A stretch of DNA of 58,550 nt from Haloarcula nitratireducens (GTDB taxonomy: Archaea; Halobacteriota; Halobacteria; Halobacteriales; Haloarculaceae): assembly GCF_019599505.1 (NCBI RefSeq), contig NZ_RKLT01000020.1:1-58550 (forward strand), read 5' to 3'. Position 1 is the stretch's first letter; the number at the start of each line of letters is the position of its first letter. The notes under the pieces are model-generated. The model worked only from the letters and a program-made list of their open reading frames with translations, did no database searches and was not told the DNA's origin. The position numbers and the translations under genes are program-made. Shown here in pieces: positions 1 through 7,984 of the stretch.

Positions 1-1
1 A

Positions 2-79
2 GGGCGGGAGAAACCACGCGCGCCGATGCGGTTCTGTCGGTACTGCGGTGTCGAACTGCCGCCACGCGAGGAGCGGTGA
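2..79 (+). CDS. Zinc-ribbon micro-protein, C-terminal part (cut by window start)
   Basis: The frame open from base 2 ends at TGA 77-79 and encodes the last 25 residues of a small protein with a Cys-x2-Cys knuckle (FCRYCG). It is nearly identical, residue for residue and base for base, to the C-terminal half of the complete 42-residue protein encoded on the opposite strand at 7039-7167, differing at only a few positions near the end. This makes it a second copy of the same haloarchaeal zinc-ribbon micro-protein. Its start lies outside the window. The metal ligand role of the cysteines is inferred from the pattern. Confidence 0.6.
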   Translation, partial: GREKPRAPMRFCRYCGVELPPREER

Positions 80-208
80 ACCGCCTTGGGCACGTGGTTC
101 GAGAGAGCGACACTCTCTCGGAATCACGATACGCCGGGCAGTCTCGGACGACCTCGTAGCACTCGCCTGGTTTCTTTGTCGATATCTCCCCGACGGTCGG
201 CCAACGCG

Positions 209-1552
209 CTACTGACTGTACGCGTTGGCCAGTTCGCTGATGACCTCTTCGTTCGAACTGCCGGAGATGAACGACGACATCGCGGAGCTAACGCCGGACG
301 CGACGGCGGGCGGTGCTGCGAGCCCGTGGGCCAGCGACCGCGGTTGGGCGTCGCTGTTCTGGAAGTGGTCGATCTGGTCCGTGGAGAACTCGTTGAAAGG
401 TTCGGTCGAGGCGTCTTTCCGGGGTGGGATCGCGCCTTTGCCGGGACAGAAGATCTCCTGGGCTTCGGTCGTGCCGGCGTAGCGGCACCACTCTGTAGTG
501 GCGTCTGGCGACGGATTGTCGACCGGGTAGGGGAACGAGTCCATCACCAGCGAGTACAATCCGCTAGTGCCCGGGAAGACGATATAATCCCACTCTTCGC
601 CGTACTCGAGGTCGTTCGTAATGTAGGTGCCGGCCGCCCAATCACCCTGGTGGATGAAGCCGGCTTGGCCGTTGATGACGCCGTTATTGGCTTCTGTCCA
701 CGAGATGGAGCCAGCGTCGCTCGGGTAGAACTGGCTGTACTCGCGGACGATATTCAGTGCTTGCGTGAGCGTGTCAGAATTGGCGTCGATATCGCCCTCC
801 TCGAAGGTTGCGGCGTACGTCTCCGCGTCGGTGAGGCCTAGATACACCGTCTCGAAGAGCTGTGTGGTCGACCACGGAGAGTTGGTCTGGTGTGCCATGC
901 CCGTATAGCCGGCGTCGCTGACGGCCTGCAGTGCGTCTGTGAGATCCGACGGCGCTTCGATACTCGATGGATCGACGCCGGCGTCCTCGATGACGGCAGT
1001 GTTGTAGAAGACGTTGTTGAGGCGGTGGATGTTCAGGGGCACCGTCACGAAGTTCCCCGCCGGTTTCGCGGCGGTCTTCGGGCCCGGAAGGTAGTTCTCT
1101 TTCATCGCATTCTCACTCCAGACGGAGTCGCCGATGTCCTTGAGGAGGTTCGCCTCTGTATACGGCTGCAGCGCCGCCCCGGGCCACTGTTGCCAGGTGC
1201 TCGGGTGATTACCGTTCTGGATTCGAGTCCGGATGTTCGATTGGAGGTTCGTCCCGGCCCCGCCAGCGACGAGGTTCTCGTCGAACTCGATATTGGGGTG
1301 TTTTTCGGTGAAGGCGTTCATCATCTCCTGAATCGCATCCAGCCCGTCACCTTCACCCCACCAGTGGGCGACTTCGAGCGCCTGGGTCTGTGTCGCGCCC
1401 CCGTCGCCACTACTGTCGTTAGTTCCGGTTCCGCCGGCACCGTCACCGCCGTCGCTGCCACCGCATCCGGCGAGCGACGCGGCACCTGCTGCACCAGCGA
1501 TTCGAAGGGCGTTCCGTCTCGTGAGCCGTCTCTCAGAGTTGGTATCTGTCAT
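209..1552 (-). CDS. ABC transporter substrate-binding lipoprotein (family 1, sugar type)
   Basis: This 447-residue secreted protein has a twin-arginine signal (RR at residues 12-13) and a lipobox ending at Cys30, followed by a Gly/Asp/Ser-rich linker. It should therefore be exported folded by Tat and anchored as a lipoprotein outside the membrane. The rest looks like an extracellular solute-binding protein family 1 fold: a HWWGEGDG start, mid-protein Trp/Tyr-rich ligand-cleft stretches, and a C-terminal helix ending in NAYSQ. Substrates in this family are usually sugars or glycerol phosphate, and the true ligand cannot be read here. No permease or ATPase gene lies within 5 kb on the same strand, so it is an orphan within this window. 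Partners may be elsewhere. Confidence 0.85.
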   Translation of the reverse strand: MTDTNSERRLTRRNALRIAGAAGAASLAGCGGSDGGDGAGGTGTNDSSGDGGATQTQALEVAHWWGEGDGLDAIQEMMNAFTEKHPNIEFDENLVAGGAGTNLQSNIRTRIQNGNHPSTWQQWPGAALQPYTEANLLKDIGDSVWSENAMKENYLPGPKTAAKPAGNFVTVPLNIHRLNNVFYNTAVIEDAGVDPSSIEAPSDLTDALQAVSDAGYTGMAHQTNSPWSTTQLFETVYLGLTDAETYAATFEEGDIDANSDTLTQALNIVREYSQFYPSDAGSISWTEANNGVINGQAGFIHQGDWAAGTYITNDLEYGEEWDYIVFPGTSGLYSLVMDSFPYPVDNPSPDATTEWCRYAGTTEAQEIFCPGKGAIPPRKDASTEPFNEFSTDQIDHFQNSDAQPRSLAHGLAAPPAVASGVSSAMSSFISGSSNEEVISELANAYSQ

Positions 1553-2118
1553 AGTTACAGCAACACCGTGGCATCCGCTGTTGGCATTCGATAGTTAACA
1601 TTGCTGTGGACTGTTAATCAGGTATTTTACATACTCGATGCTGGGATAGAGATTTGCTCGTATAGCGGTTTTCCACGTGTGATTGTAAGAAGTATCAGTA
1701 AGACTTAATAAAACTATGAGATACTATCTGGTGGTGAGCTCCCTTTCTCAAGCAGCGATGCAGGCCAGGTAGCAGGGACAACTCGCGTGAGCCGATCTCG
1801 CAGAGGAATACTGTTTCACCTACCAGCGGAGTCGCCTACAGCGATCCATATACAGTATCCTGATACAAGATACGTATCTATTTATGAGGGGCTATCTGGC
1901 GGCGGCGGAGACGAATTCGCCGGGCAGGTAACGCTGGCCGCTACTGTGTGCTCTTCATCGATGGTGGCGTTATAGTCAACACTACATTGCGAATCGCTCA
2001 CACGGCATGCCGCACTTGCTGCCGGTGAACGACGAGACGACTTCTGGATAGTCCACTACTCGCAACAGTGAATTGAGGTACACTTTTGCTGGATGACTGT
2101 TAACATATAACATATTCC
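1553..2118. other. Intergenic region between substrate-binding protein and HxlR gene
   Basis: About 565 bp with no credible gene. It serves as the divergent upstream region of the substrate-binding protein and the HxlR gene. AT-rich stretches with TGTTAA/GTTAAC words occur near both starts (about 1595-1620 and 2098-2110). A cluster of GTATC/GATAC words, including the perfect palindrome GATACGTATC, lies near 1855-1880. Whether these are operator sites is unknown. Confidence 0.4.
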
Positions 2119-2493
2119 ATGACTTATACTGACCCACCGCCGAAGCCAGATCCCGACGACGACCTGTTCGAGGTGTGCCCGGTCGCCCGAGCGTTCGAGA
2201 TCGTCGGCTCCAAATGGCGACTCGCGACGCTTCGAAGTCTCCATCTATACGGTGAGCAGCGATTCAGCGACCTGCAGGAAACGACGACTGCCGATTCGGC
2301 CACACTCTCACGAATACTCGGCGATTTAGAGGACCAGGAGCTCATCACTCGTCGGCTGGAAGACCGTCCTATCGCCACCTACTACGACCTGACCGAACGG
2401 GGGGCCGCACTCAACGACGTGTTCGAGGAATTCGAGGAGTGGGCGTTTGAATACACCGCTGCGGAGATGCCTGCTGTGGAGTTGCCGGAGTAA
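2119..2493 (+). CDS. HxlR-family winged-helix transcriptional regulator
   Basis: A 124-residue HxlR/MarR-type DNA-binding protein. The family hallmark Cys-Pro-Val at residues 20-22 is followed by the helix with GSKWRLATL, then a helix-turn-helix (FSDLQETT...LSRILGDLEDQELI) and the beta-wing (TYYDLTERGAAL). Length is normal for the family. An AT-rich TATA-like sequence (about 2101-2113) lies just upstream, in keeping with a leaderless transcript. It precedes the methyltransferase, cupredoxin and SnoaL-like genes on the same strand and is the obvious candidate regulator of them. HxlR proteins often sense electrophiles or quinones through the conserved Cys; that sensing role is inference here. 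Confidence 0.85.
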   Translation: MTYTDPPPKPDPDDDLFEVCPVARAFEIVGSKWRLATLRSLHLYGEQRFSDLQETTTADSATLSRILGDLEDQELITRRLEDRPIATYYDLTERGAALNDVFEEFEEWAFEYTAAEMPAVELPE

Positions 2494-2636
2494 GTCGCCG
2501 AGTCAGTTGGAGTGCGGTTTCGAGATGTTACTTGGTTGTACAACTACCAGTAACTCACGTTCATATCACAAAAACTATACTTCCCACCGGGTCGAAATCT
2601 TCGATGTGGTCACACGGACCACGGAGGCGACCAGAC

Positions 2637-3662
2637 ATGCCAGACCACGGCCCGACGCCCGAGCGGATTCTCGAGCTCGGACAGGGGTTCTGGGCGGCGA
2701 AGGCGTTGTTGAGTGCCACTACACTCGGTGTCTTCACAGAAATCGATCGTAACGGCCCCCAAACAGTCGAAGAGTTAGAGCGGACAGTCGGCCTGCATCC
2801 ACGGAGTTCACGAGACTTTCTCGATGCACTTGTCGCGCTGGATCTGCTGGACCGCGAACACTACGAGTATCGGAACACCCCGGAAGCAGCGGCGTTCCTC
2901 GTCGAGGGGAAGCCGGCGTCGTTCGTCGGTTGGTTCGAGATGGTCAACGACCGGCTGTACCCGTTCTGGGGGGACCTCGAGACCGCGTTGCAGACCGGTC
3001 GGCCACAGAACGAACTCGAGGACGCTCAGACCCATCCCTTCGAGGGGGTCATCTACACCGACGACGAAATTCTCGAGCAGTTCGTCGGCGCGATGACTAG
3101 CTTCAGTATGGCCGCCGCCGACGTCATCGCCAACGAATTTCCCTGGGCGGACCACGACTCGGTCGTCGATCTAGGGACGAGTGAGGGCGTGGTGCCAAAG
3201 CGGATTGCCGAAGAGAACGACCACGTTCATGCGATCGGTGCGGACCTCCCGCGAATCGAACGGTACTTTCAGGAGTACGTGGTGGAGAGTCCCGCCGCCG
3301 ACCGCATCGAGTTCCGGACCGTCGACTTCTTCGCCGACGAGGCACTGCCGGCCGCGGACGTCTATATCCTCGGTCACATTCTCCACGATTGGTCGCACGA
3401 CGAGACGCGAGCGATTCTCTCGAAGGTATTTGATGCAGTGACACCCGGCGGCGCTGTCGTCGTCTACGGGACGATGATCGACGAGGAGCGTCGGAAGGCG
3501 GCGCTGCCGTTGCTCATGAGCCTGAACATGCTCATCGAGACGCCCGCTGGGTCGGATTACACTGCCGGACAGTGCATCGAATGGCTCCATCAGGCTGGCT
3601 TCGAGGGTGGGGAAGCAACACCGCTGCCCGGTCCCGAGACGATGGTCGTCGCCAGAAAATAA
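2637..3662 (+). CDS. SAM-dependent O-methyltransferase (acetylserotonin/hydroxyneurosporene type)
   Basis: About 341 residues. The N-terminal winged-helix dimerisation domain (roughly residues 1-95, with FWAAKALLSATTLGVF) is followed by a Rossmann methyltransferase domain. The glycine motif is DLGTSEG (about residues 177-183), a variant of the usual D-x-GGG-x-G. Post-motif sequence HILHDWSHDE (about 248-257) contains the His that acts as general base in plant and bacterial relatives. The ATG at 2637 is chosen because family homology begins there; an open frame extends upstream to 2532 but looks non-coding. The stop is 13 bp before the cupredoxin start, so the two are probably co-transcribed. 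A truncated, frameshifted copy lies at the right end of the window (58055-58245). The substrate is unknown, probably a phenolic or enolic hydroxyl. Confidence 0.85.
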   Translation: MPDHGPTPERILELGQGFWAAKALLSATTLGVFTEIDRNGPQTVEELERTVGLHPRSSRDFLDALVALDLLDREHYEYRNTPEAAAFLVEGKPASFVGWFEMVNDRLYPFWGDLETALQTGRPQNELEDAQTHPFEGVIYTDDEILEQFVGAMTSFSMAAADVIANEFPWADHDSVVDLGTSEGVVPKRIAEENDHVHAIGADLPRIERYFQEYVVESPAADRIEFRTVDFFADEALPAADVYILGHILHDWSHDETRAILSKVFDAVTPGGAVVVYGTMIDEERRKAALPLLMSLNMLIETPAGSDYTAGQCIEWLHQAGFEGGEATPLPGPETMVVARK

Positions 3663-3675
3663 GCACACGCACCCA

Positions 3676-4545
3676 ATGTCCCACGAACGTCACACCGTCG
3701 ACTCCGACCGACGAACCGACTCGACAACTACCCGTAGTGCGACGGAGAGGGCCGCCGAACGGTCCCAGGCGATGCCGGATGTCGGGCGCCGCGCAGTGTT
3801 GCAAGCGCTCGGGCTCGGTGCCGCGATCACCGTTGGGAGTGGCGTCGGCGCGGCCGATCACGACGAGCCACACCCGCCGCGTATCGATTCACACTACGGC
3901 TATGCGACGCCGGATGCCGACGCCGTACCGGAGCGACTTGCGCCGGATCACACCGTCGAACTCCACGTCGGTGATCCGGTTCCCCGAGAACATGGCCTGC
4001 TGTTCCATTTCGAGCCGACGGGGCTTGCCGTAGATCCCGGCGACGTCGTTCAGTTCAGTGTTACCACACCCGATCACACGATTACGGCCTACCATCCGGC
4101 CCACGGCTACCAACGCCGAGTTCCTACGGGGGTCCCACCGTTTTCCTCGCCGGTCGTCAGCGTCGGTGGGGCGTGGCTGTATCGGTTCGAGAAAGAGGGG
4201 CTGTACGACCTCTTCTGTGCGCCACACCATATCCTCGGGATGGCGATGCGCATTGTCGTCGGCGAGCTTCCGGAAGACGATGTGCCCGTCTATGAGGATA
4301 CGTTCGAGGGGAGCGAGGGGCCACCGCCGCTGTTAGCGCCCTTTAGCAAGCAGTTCCTGGAACACGAGCTCGAGCGGTTTAGTGATGTGAACGAGGACTG
4401 TGAGTGGGTGTGGCTGACGCCACAGGAAGTCCTCGACACGGACGCGCTCGACCCGGCAGCGATTCAGGCGGACGATGGAACGGTCTCGTTCGATGAGGTT
4501 ATTGAAGATATCGATCGGATTCCCGGGGGCCACTCACATGGGTAG
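3676..4545 (+). CDS. Secreted blue-copper (plastocyanin/azurin-type) domain protein
   Basis: 289 residues with a Tat-like signal (RR at 38-39 then a short hydrophobic stretch ending VGAAD). A start at Met33 (MPDVGRR) would give a more typical signal length. The central domain is a cupredoxin: an early His in DHTITAY, and the Cys-x2-His-x4-Met type segment (FCAPHHILGMAMR, Cys near residue 181) supply the type-1 copper ligands. A C-terminal extension of about 80 acidic residues follows and ends in a His-rich GGHSHG. No lipobox is present, so it is probably released or attached otherwise. Sandwiched between the methyltransferase and SnoaL-like genes, it may carry electrons for an extracytoplasmic redox step; that is inference. 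Confidence 0.8.
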   Translation: MSHERHTVDSDRRTDSTTTRSATERAAERSQAMPDVGRRAVLQALGLGAAITVGSGVGAADHDEPHPPRIDSHYGYATPDADAVPERLAPDHTVELHVGDPVPREHGLLFHFEPTGLAVDPGDVVQFSVTTPDHTITAYHPAHGYQRRVPTGVPPFSSPVVSVGGAWLYRFEKEGLYDLFCAPHHILGMAMRIVVGELPEDDVPVYEDTFEGSEGPPPLLAPFSKQFLEHELERFSDVNEDCEWVWLTPQEVLDTDALDPAAIQADDGTVSFDEVIEDIDRIPGGHSHG

Positions 4546-4581
4546 TCACAGCTCGTTCATAGGCTCTGGGCGGTGGTCACA

Positions 4582-4971
4582 ATGACTGCTAGTGAGGACC
4601 GCTTGACGCCAGCACAGATCGATGCCGTGTTGCGAGCGTTCGAAGACGGGGAGACGGCGACCGCTGCGGAATTCTGGGCCGAAGAGGGCGCGTTCATCGA
4701 TCCGCAGTACCCTGACTCCCAGTACAGCGGTCCCGATGAGATCCGAAACGCGCTCGATTGGGCCCTGGACCACATCGTCGAGGAACCCGGGCTCTCGGTT
4801 CGCAAGATATGGGCCGACGACGAGACGTTTGCTGTGGAGGTCGACACGCGTCATCGGCTGCACGACGGCACCACCGTCGATTTCCCACAGGTGTTCATCA
4901 TCGAGGGCGACAACGGACAGATTGCACGGTGGCAATCCTACTTGCCATTCCCACCGCCGTCCAGCGAGTAG
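4582..4971 (+). CDS. SnoaL/NTF2-like protein
   Basis: 129 residues with the alpha+beta-barrel pattern of the SnoaL-like/NTF2 superfamily: an N-terminal helix (IDAVLRAFEDGETATAAEFWAEEG), then FIDPQYPDSQYSGPDEIRNAL, and late strands DDETFAVEV, FPQVFIIEGDNGQI and RWQSYLPFPPP. Such domains bind small hydrophobic ligands and include cyclases, isomerases and hydratases. No activity can be assigned. ATG 4582 is preferred; a GTG at 4573 in the same frame is possible. It is the last gene of the HxlR-methyltransferase-cupredoxin group. A second, mostly in-frame 3' half of this gene is found at 57908-58055 on the opposite strand. Confidence 0.75.
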   Translation: MTASEDRLTPAQIDAVLRAFEDGETATAAEFWAEEGAFIDPQYPDSQYSGPDEIRNALDWALDHIVEEPGLSVRKIWADDETFAVEVDTRHRLHDGTTVDFPQVFIIEGDNGQIARWQSYLPFPPPSSE

Positions 4972-5291
4972 GTTCTCTTTCGAACTGTGGTCGCTTCTAC
5001 CGTTTTCTCTTTTCTCTCAGTGGGGACCTCCCTCATGTACTCGAGGCGGCTCGTGATCTCTGTGAGTTGCCCGGCGCTGGCTCGGAGATCTATATGGTCG
5101 ATGAGGATGAGGTGATGAAAGCGACGACCAGGTTCTCGTTGGCTAGGCACGATATGAAACGATACCACCGGTTGAGAGAAGTTATCTATCCGAATGATCG
5201 AGAGAGCGCCCGGGAGGAAATAACGGCGGTCATTGAAAGCCCCTAGAGAGTAGCGACTCGACAGACGGACGCCACTTCCAATCGCCTCAAA
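4972..5291. other. Intergenic region after SnoaL-like gene
   Basis: About 320 bp between the SnoaL-like gene and the convergent flavin reductase. The first 55 bp after the SnoaL stop are also conserved beside the pseudogene copy at 57850-57907, so the duplicated unit extended past the stop codon. An open frame without a good start (about 5034-5246 on +) looks somewhat protein-like (MVDEDEVMKATTRF...), but I do not recognise it and do not call it. Confidence 0.4.
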
Positions 5292-6710
5292 TCATATCCC
5301 GGTCGGAGCCACGTCACACACCTCTCGAAACGCTCCCTGAACGACCTCCGAGAGAGCCGGGTGAATATGAATCGTCTCGGCTATCGTCTCAGCGTCGGCA
5401 CCGGCCGCGACGGCCGTACTCACCTCGTGGATCAGGGTCGATGCGTCCGGGCCGATGATGTGACAACCGAGGATCTCCCCGTCGGCACCGACGATGGCCT
5501 TCGCGAACCCATCGTCGTCGTTCAGTGTGGCCCCGAGTGCTTGGTCTTCGTAGGCGTACGTGCCGGTCTCGTACTCGACACCGTCGTCGATTTCGCGTTC
5601 CGTCTTTCCGAGACTCCCTACCTGCGGGGACCCGAATACGGCGTGAGCCATGCCGGGATACTCGACCTCGCGGTCGTTGCCTCGAACGGCGTTCTCGACG
5701 ACGTACTTAGCTTCCTTGTCCCCGGAGTGCTTGAACATGTAGTTGCCGGCGATGTCGCCGATTGCCCAGATCCCCTTAGCGGTCGTCTGGAGATACTCGT
5801 CGGTCTCGACGAAGCCCTTCTCGTTCGTCTCGATTCCGGCCGCCGAGACGTTCCACCGGTCGGAGTTGGGCTTCCGACCGGTCGCGATGAGCAACTCGTC
5901 GCCAGTGACTTCGATTTCCTCGCCGTCGTCGGACTCCGCTCTGACGGTCTTCTCGGTTCCGTCGGCCGCGATGGCGGTCGCCTCGAAGCCGAGGTGGAGC
6001 TCGTGTTTCTCCCGGTAAGCGTCGGTCAGCCGGTGAGCGATTTCCTCGTCCTCCCGGTCGACTAACGCCGTCCCGTGGCCGACGATGACGACGTCGGTCC
6101 CCAGCTGGCCGAAGAAGTGTGCCATCTCGACGGCGATGTACCCGCCGCCGACGATCACCAGCCGATCGGGACGGTCACGGAGCCGGAGCGCTTCCTCGTT
6201 AGTCAGGAACTCGACGTCCTGAACGCCGTCGATCGAACTCGGAATCAGCGGGCGCGAGCCGCCGGCCAGGACGATACGGTCTGCAGTGAGATGTTCGCCA
6301 CCCGAACTGACGACAGGGTCTCCGTTCTCGCCGGTGCCGCCGACCTCAACCGTCCGATTGTCGACGAACCGACCCTCCGATTGGTAGAGAGTGACGTTCT
6401 CGTCGTCGCGGGCTCGCTCGGTTTTCGCCGCCGCTGCGCGGTCGATCGTACTCGTCACCTCGTCGACTATTTCGCCGAAAGCGATCTCGTCGATAGGCGC
6501 GTCGATGCCGAGAGATTCCGCGTTCCGGATGGTTTCGGCGACGTTCGCGCGCCGGATGAGCTTCTTCGAGGGATTGCAGCCGCGGTTGAGACACGTCCCG
6601 CCGAGCTGTCCGGCCTCGACCAGTGCGACGTCTTGGCCTTCGCTCGCGGCCGCCGCCGCGACAATGTTCCCCGTTCCGCCGCCAAGCACGAGTATATCGT
6701 ACTCCGCCAT
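5292..6710 (-). CDS. FAD-dependent pyridine nucleotide-disulfide oxidoreductase (dihydrolipoyl dehydrogenase/MerA type)
   Basis: 472 residues. N-terminal FAD-binding GxGxxG-like motif (VLGGGTGN, residues 8-15), the redox-active disulfide CLNRGC (Cys40, Cys45), a central NAD(P)H-binding VIVGGGYIAVEMAHFF, the second FAD motif GIWAIGDIAG, and a C-terminal HPALSEVV carrying the His-Glu pair used by class-I disulfide reductases. It lacks an N-terminal HMA domain and the C-terminal Cys pair of true mercuric reductases, so mercury reduction is not indicated. No 2-oxoacid dehydrogenase genes are near, so it may be a free-standing lipoamide, bis-gamma-glutamylcystine or related reductase. ATG 6710 fits the family start; the longer frame to 6824 does not. 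Convergent with the SnoaL gene group. Confidence 0.85.
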   Translation of the reverse strand: MAEYDILVLGGGTGNIVAAAAASEGQDVALVEAGQLGGTCLNRGCNPSKKLIRRANVAETIRNAESLGIDAPIDEIAFGEIVDEVTSTIDRAAAAKTERARDDENVTLYQSEGRFVDNRTVEVGGTGENGDPVVSSGGEHLTADRIVLAGGSRPLIPSSIDGVQDVEFLTNEEALRLRDRPDRLVIVGGGYIAVEMAHFFGQLGTDVVIVGHGTALVDREDEEIAHRLTDAYREKHELHLGFEATAIAADGTEKTVRAESDDGEEIEVTGDELLIATGRKPNSDRWNVSAAGIETNEKGFVETDEYLQTTAKGIWAIGDIAGNYMFKHSGDKEAKYVVENAVRGNDREVEYPGMAHAVFGSPQVGSLGKTEREIDDGVEYETGTYAYEDQALGATLNDDDGFAKAIVGADGEILGCHIIGPDASTLIHEVSTAVAAGADAETIAETIHIHPALSEVVQGAFREVCDVAPTGI

Positions 6711-6796
6711 GTGCATCGCACTGCGTCCGCCAGCTACTTCATACACAGACATGCCCACGCTTTTGACGGTGGAAGATGAACCCCACAATTGGGAGC

Positions 6797-6952
6797 ATGG
6801 GGTTACGAAAGGCAGTAGCAACACTCACTCGTCGACGGCAGTCGGACACACGCATCCGAGAATGCCGGCGATGTGGGACGACGCTTGAGGAGGAGACGAC
6901 TGTCTGTCCAGACTGTGGGTCAACCGAAATCGCGCAGTACCAATTTGCGTGA
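6797..6952 (+). CDS. Zinc-ribbon micro-protein (51 aa)
   Basis: A 51-residue protein starting at ATG 6797. It has a basic N-terminal stretch (LRKAVATLTRRRQ), then two Cys knuckles, ECRRCG and VCPDCG, separated by a short loop, and ends GSTEIAQYQFA. This is the two-CxxC (CPxCG-like) zinc-finger micro-protein pattern common and functional in haloarchaea. It lies divergent to the flavin reductase, 86 bp from its start. Function is unknown; many relatives affect growth, swarming or biofilm formation when deleted. Confidence 0.65.
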   Translation: MGLRKAVATLTRRRQSDTRIRECRRCGTTLEEETTVCPDCGSTEIAQYQFA

Positions 6953-7038
6953 CTGGCCGCGCACACCCGAGGAATTGTAGTGGGCGTCTCCGTAGGGACA
7001 CGTATCGTGGCACCAGATGCGAATGAACGAGTGATTGA

Positions 7039-7167
7039 TCACCACTCATCTCGAGGCGGCAGTTCGGCACCGCAGTACCGACAGAACCGCATCGGCGCGC
7101 GTGGTTTCTCCCGCCCTGTATCGTACGCAAACTCACGGCCACAGTCCGTACACGCTGACTTTGGCAT
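7039..7167 (-). CDS. Zinc-ribbon micro-protein (42 aa)
   Basis: A complete 42-residue micro-protein: ATG at 7165-7167, TGA at 7039-7041. It carries two CxxC knuckles, ACTDCG near residue 6 and FCRYCG near residue 30, joined by an Arg/Pro-rich linker. Its C-terminal half is almost identical to the partial gene at 2-79 on the other strand. The two copies therefore bracket the first 7 kb of the window in inverted orientation. Zinc binding is inferred from the cysteine pattern. Confidence 0.65.
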   Translation of the reverse strand: MPKSACTDCGREFAYDTGREKPRAPMRFCRYCGAELPPRDEW

Positions 7168-7326
7168 TAGTGTCTCCAGGAGTCGCTGTTGCACTGCTGG
7201 CTATACAATATCTACGCCCGCCTGTGTGGTAAAGGTGAGCATGGGGTAGGCGAGAGCGGCAGTGACCAATCTACCTTTCCGTGGAATATTCGACGACATC
7301 GCACACCGCAACACGAGAGAACGTAG

Positions 7327-7498
7327 TCACTCGTTTTCGAGTGCCGCGTAAATCTCTGCGTGCCGCCGCCCATCGAGTTTCCCCCATCTCCGATGCCATC
7401 TCGCGGCGTTCTTCAGCACTCTCGGCCGCCTGATACTGCTCGTACAGTTGGCGGATCCCGTCATCGACCGGGGCCAAGGAATCAGTACTGGACGCCAT
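7327..7498 (-). pseudogene. Small haloarchaeal acidic protein with 1-nt frameshift
   Basis: Reading from ATG 7498 the frame gives MASSTDSLAPVDDGIRQLYE and a helical Glu/Ala-rich segment ending REMASEMG. At the C5/G5 run at 7381-7385 the frame shifts: removing one base continues as KLDGRRHAEIYAALENE and stops cleanly at 7327-7329. Without the correction, the protein runs on into an Arg-rich, implausible tail. I read this as a conserved small protein of about 56 residues broken by one extra base in a homopolymer. A sequencing error is equally possible. I do not recognise a named family. Confidence 0.45.
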
Positions 7499-7607
7499 TA
7501 CTATCTCGAATATACCCAGTGTGGTACTCCTCGAGAGCGAATACGAGGGCCTGTTCAGATCGCTCACTATTGCCCATCGGGACGAGCACGTGACGAACTT
7601 GGCCCAT
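7482..7607 (-). pseudogene. Universal stress protein (UspA), N-terminal fragment
   Basis: The frame from ATG 7607 gives MGQVRHVLVPMGNSERSEQA and then LVFALEEYH, the typical first strand and helix of a haloarchaeal UspA domain (VLVPxDGSERSEQALxFA). After about 28 residues the sequence turns into an unrelated tail and stops at 7482. The remaining roughly 110 residues of the domain, including the G-x2-G-x9-G-S/T nucleotide motif, are absent. It abuts the frameshifted small gene downstream. It is a truncated remnant rather than a functional Usp. Confidence 0.6.
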
Positions 7608-7681
7608 ACTCACACCCGTCAATACTCCCACAAAAAGTGTGCGGCGAGTGAGAAAACCCAGATCGACAGCCTCGTCGCAAC

Positions 7682-7831
7682 TCACTTCGAATAGCCTTCT
7701 TGGAGGAATGTTCTGTCAGCTTCATACTGCGAGAGCAGCTCTTCGATGAAGTCCTCGATGGCCTCGTCGTCTTCGAGGTGACTCTCTAACTGTGCTTTGA
7801 GTTCGTCACTGATTTCGATCGTAGCGGGCAC
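7682..7831 (-). CDS. Small RHH/VapB-like protein (49 aa)
   Basis: From GTG 7831 the product is 49 residues: VPATIEISDELKAQLESHLE followed by an acidic helix DDEAIEDFIEELLSQYEADRTF. The beta-strand-helix-helix layout (ATIEISDELKAQLESH...) resembles ribbon-helix-helix or antitoxin-type proteins common in haloarchaea. No toxin gene is adjacent. The open frame extends upstream to 7927, but the extra part is basic and unlike the rest, so I prefer the GTG start. Function is unassigned. Confidence 0.55.
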   Translation of the reverse strand: MPATIEISDELKAQLESHLEDDEAIEDFIEELLSQYEADRTFLQEGYSK

Positions 7832-7984
7832 ACTGTTAGCACCCAACACGGAAGTCAGTAAGCCAGTGGGAAGAAGGTACTGGCAGTTCCGTCTACGAAC
7901 TCTCCGAAAGCGATTCCTGTGGTGCACAGAACGTCCGGAGCGACGACAGTCCTATTGCTGTAAAACCCCCGTCGTGTAGACACA

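Noticed and set aside
86..841. Long plus-strand open frame opposite the binding-protein gene
   Set aside because: Arg/Gly/Val-rich antisense shadow of a clear substrate-binding protein; no domain content.
1851..1885. GATAC/GTATC word cluster as a defined operator
   Set aside because: Several short palindromes overlap, but spacing is irregular and no second site of the same form was seen upstream of a neighbouring gene.
5034..5246. Plus-strand frame with MVDEDEVMKATTRF-like content
   Set aside because: Moderately protein-like but no start, no promoter, no recognisable family; an equally long minus-strand frame covers it.
5292..6710. Mercuric reductase (MerA) assignment
   Set aside because: Lacks the C-terminal cysteine pair and HMA domain of MerA; only the general disulfide reductase family is supported.
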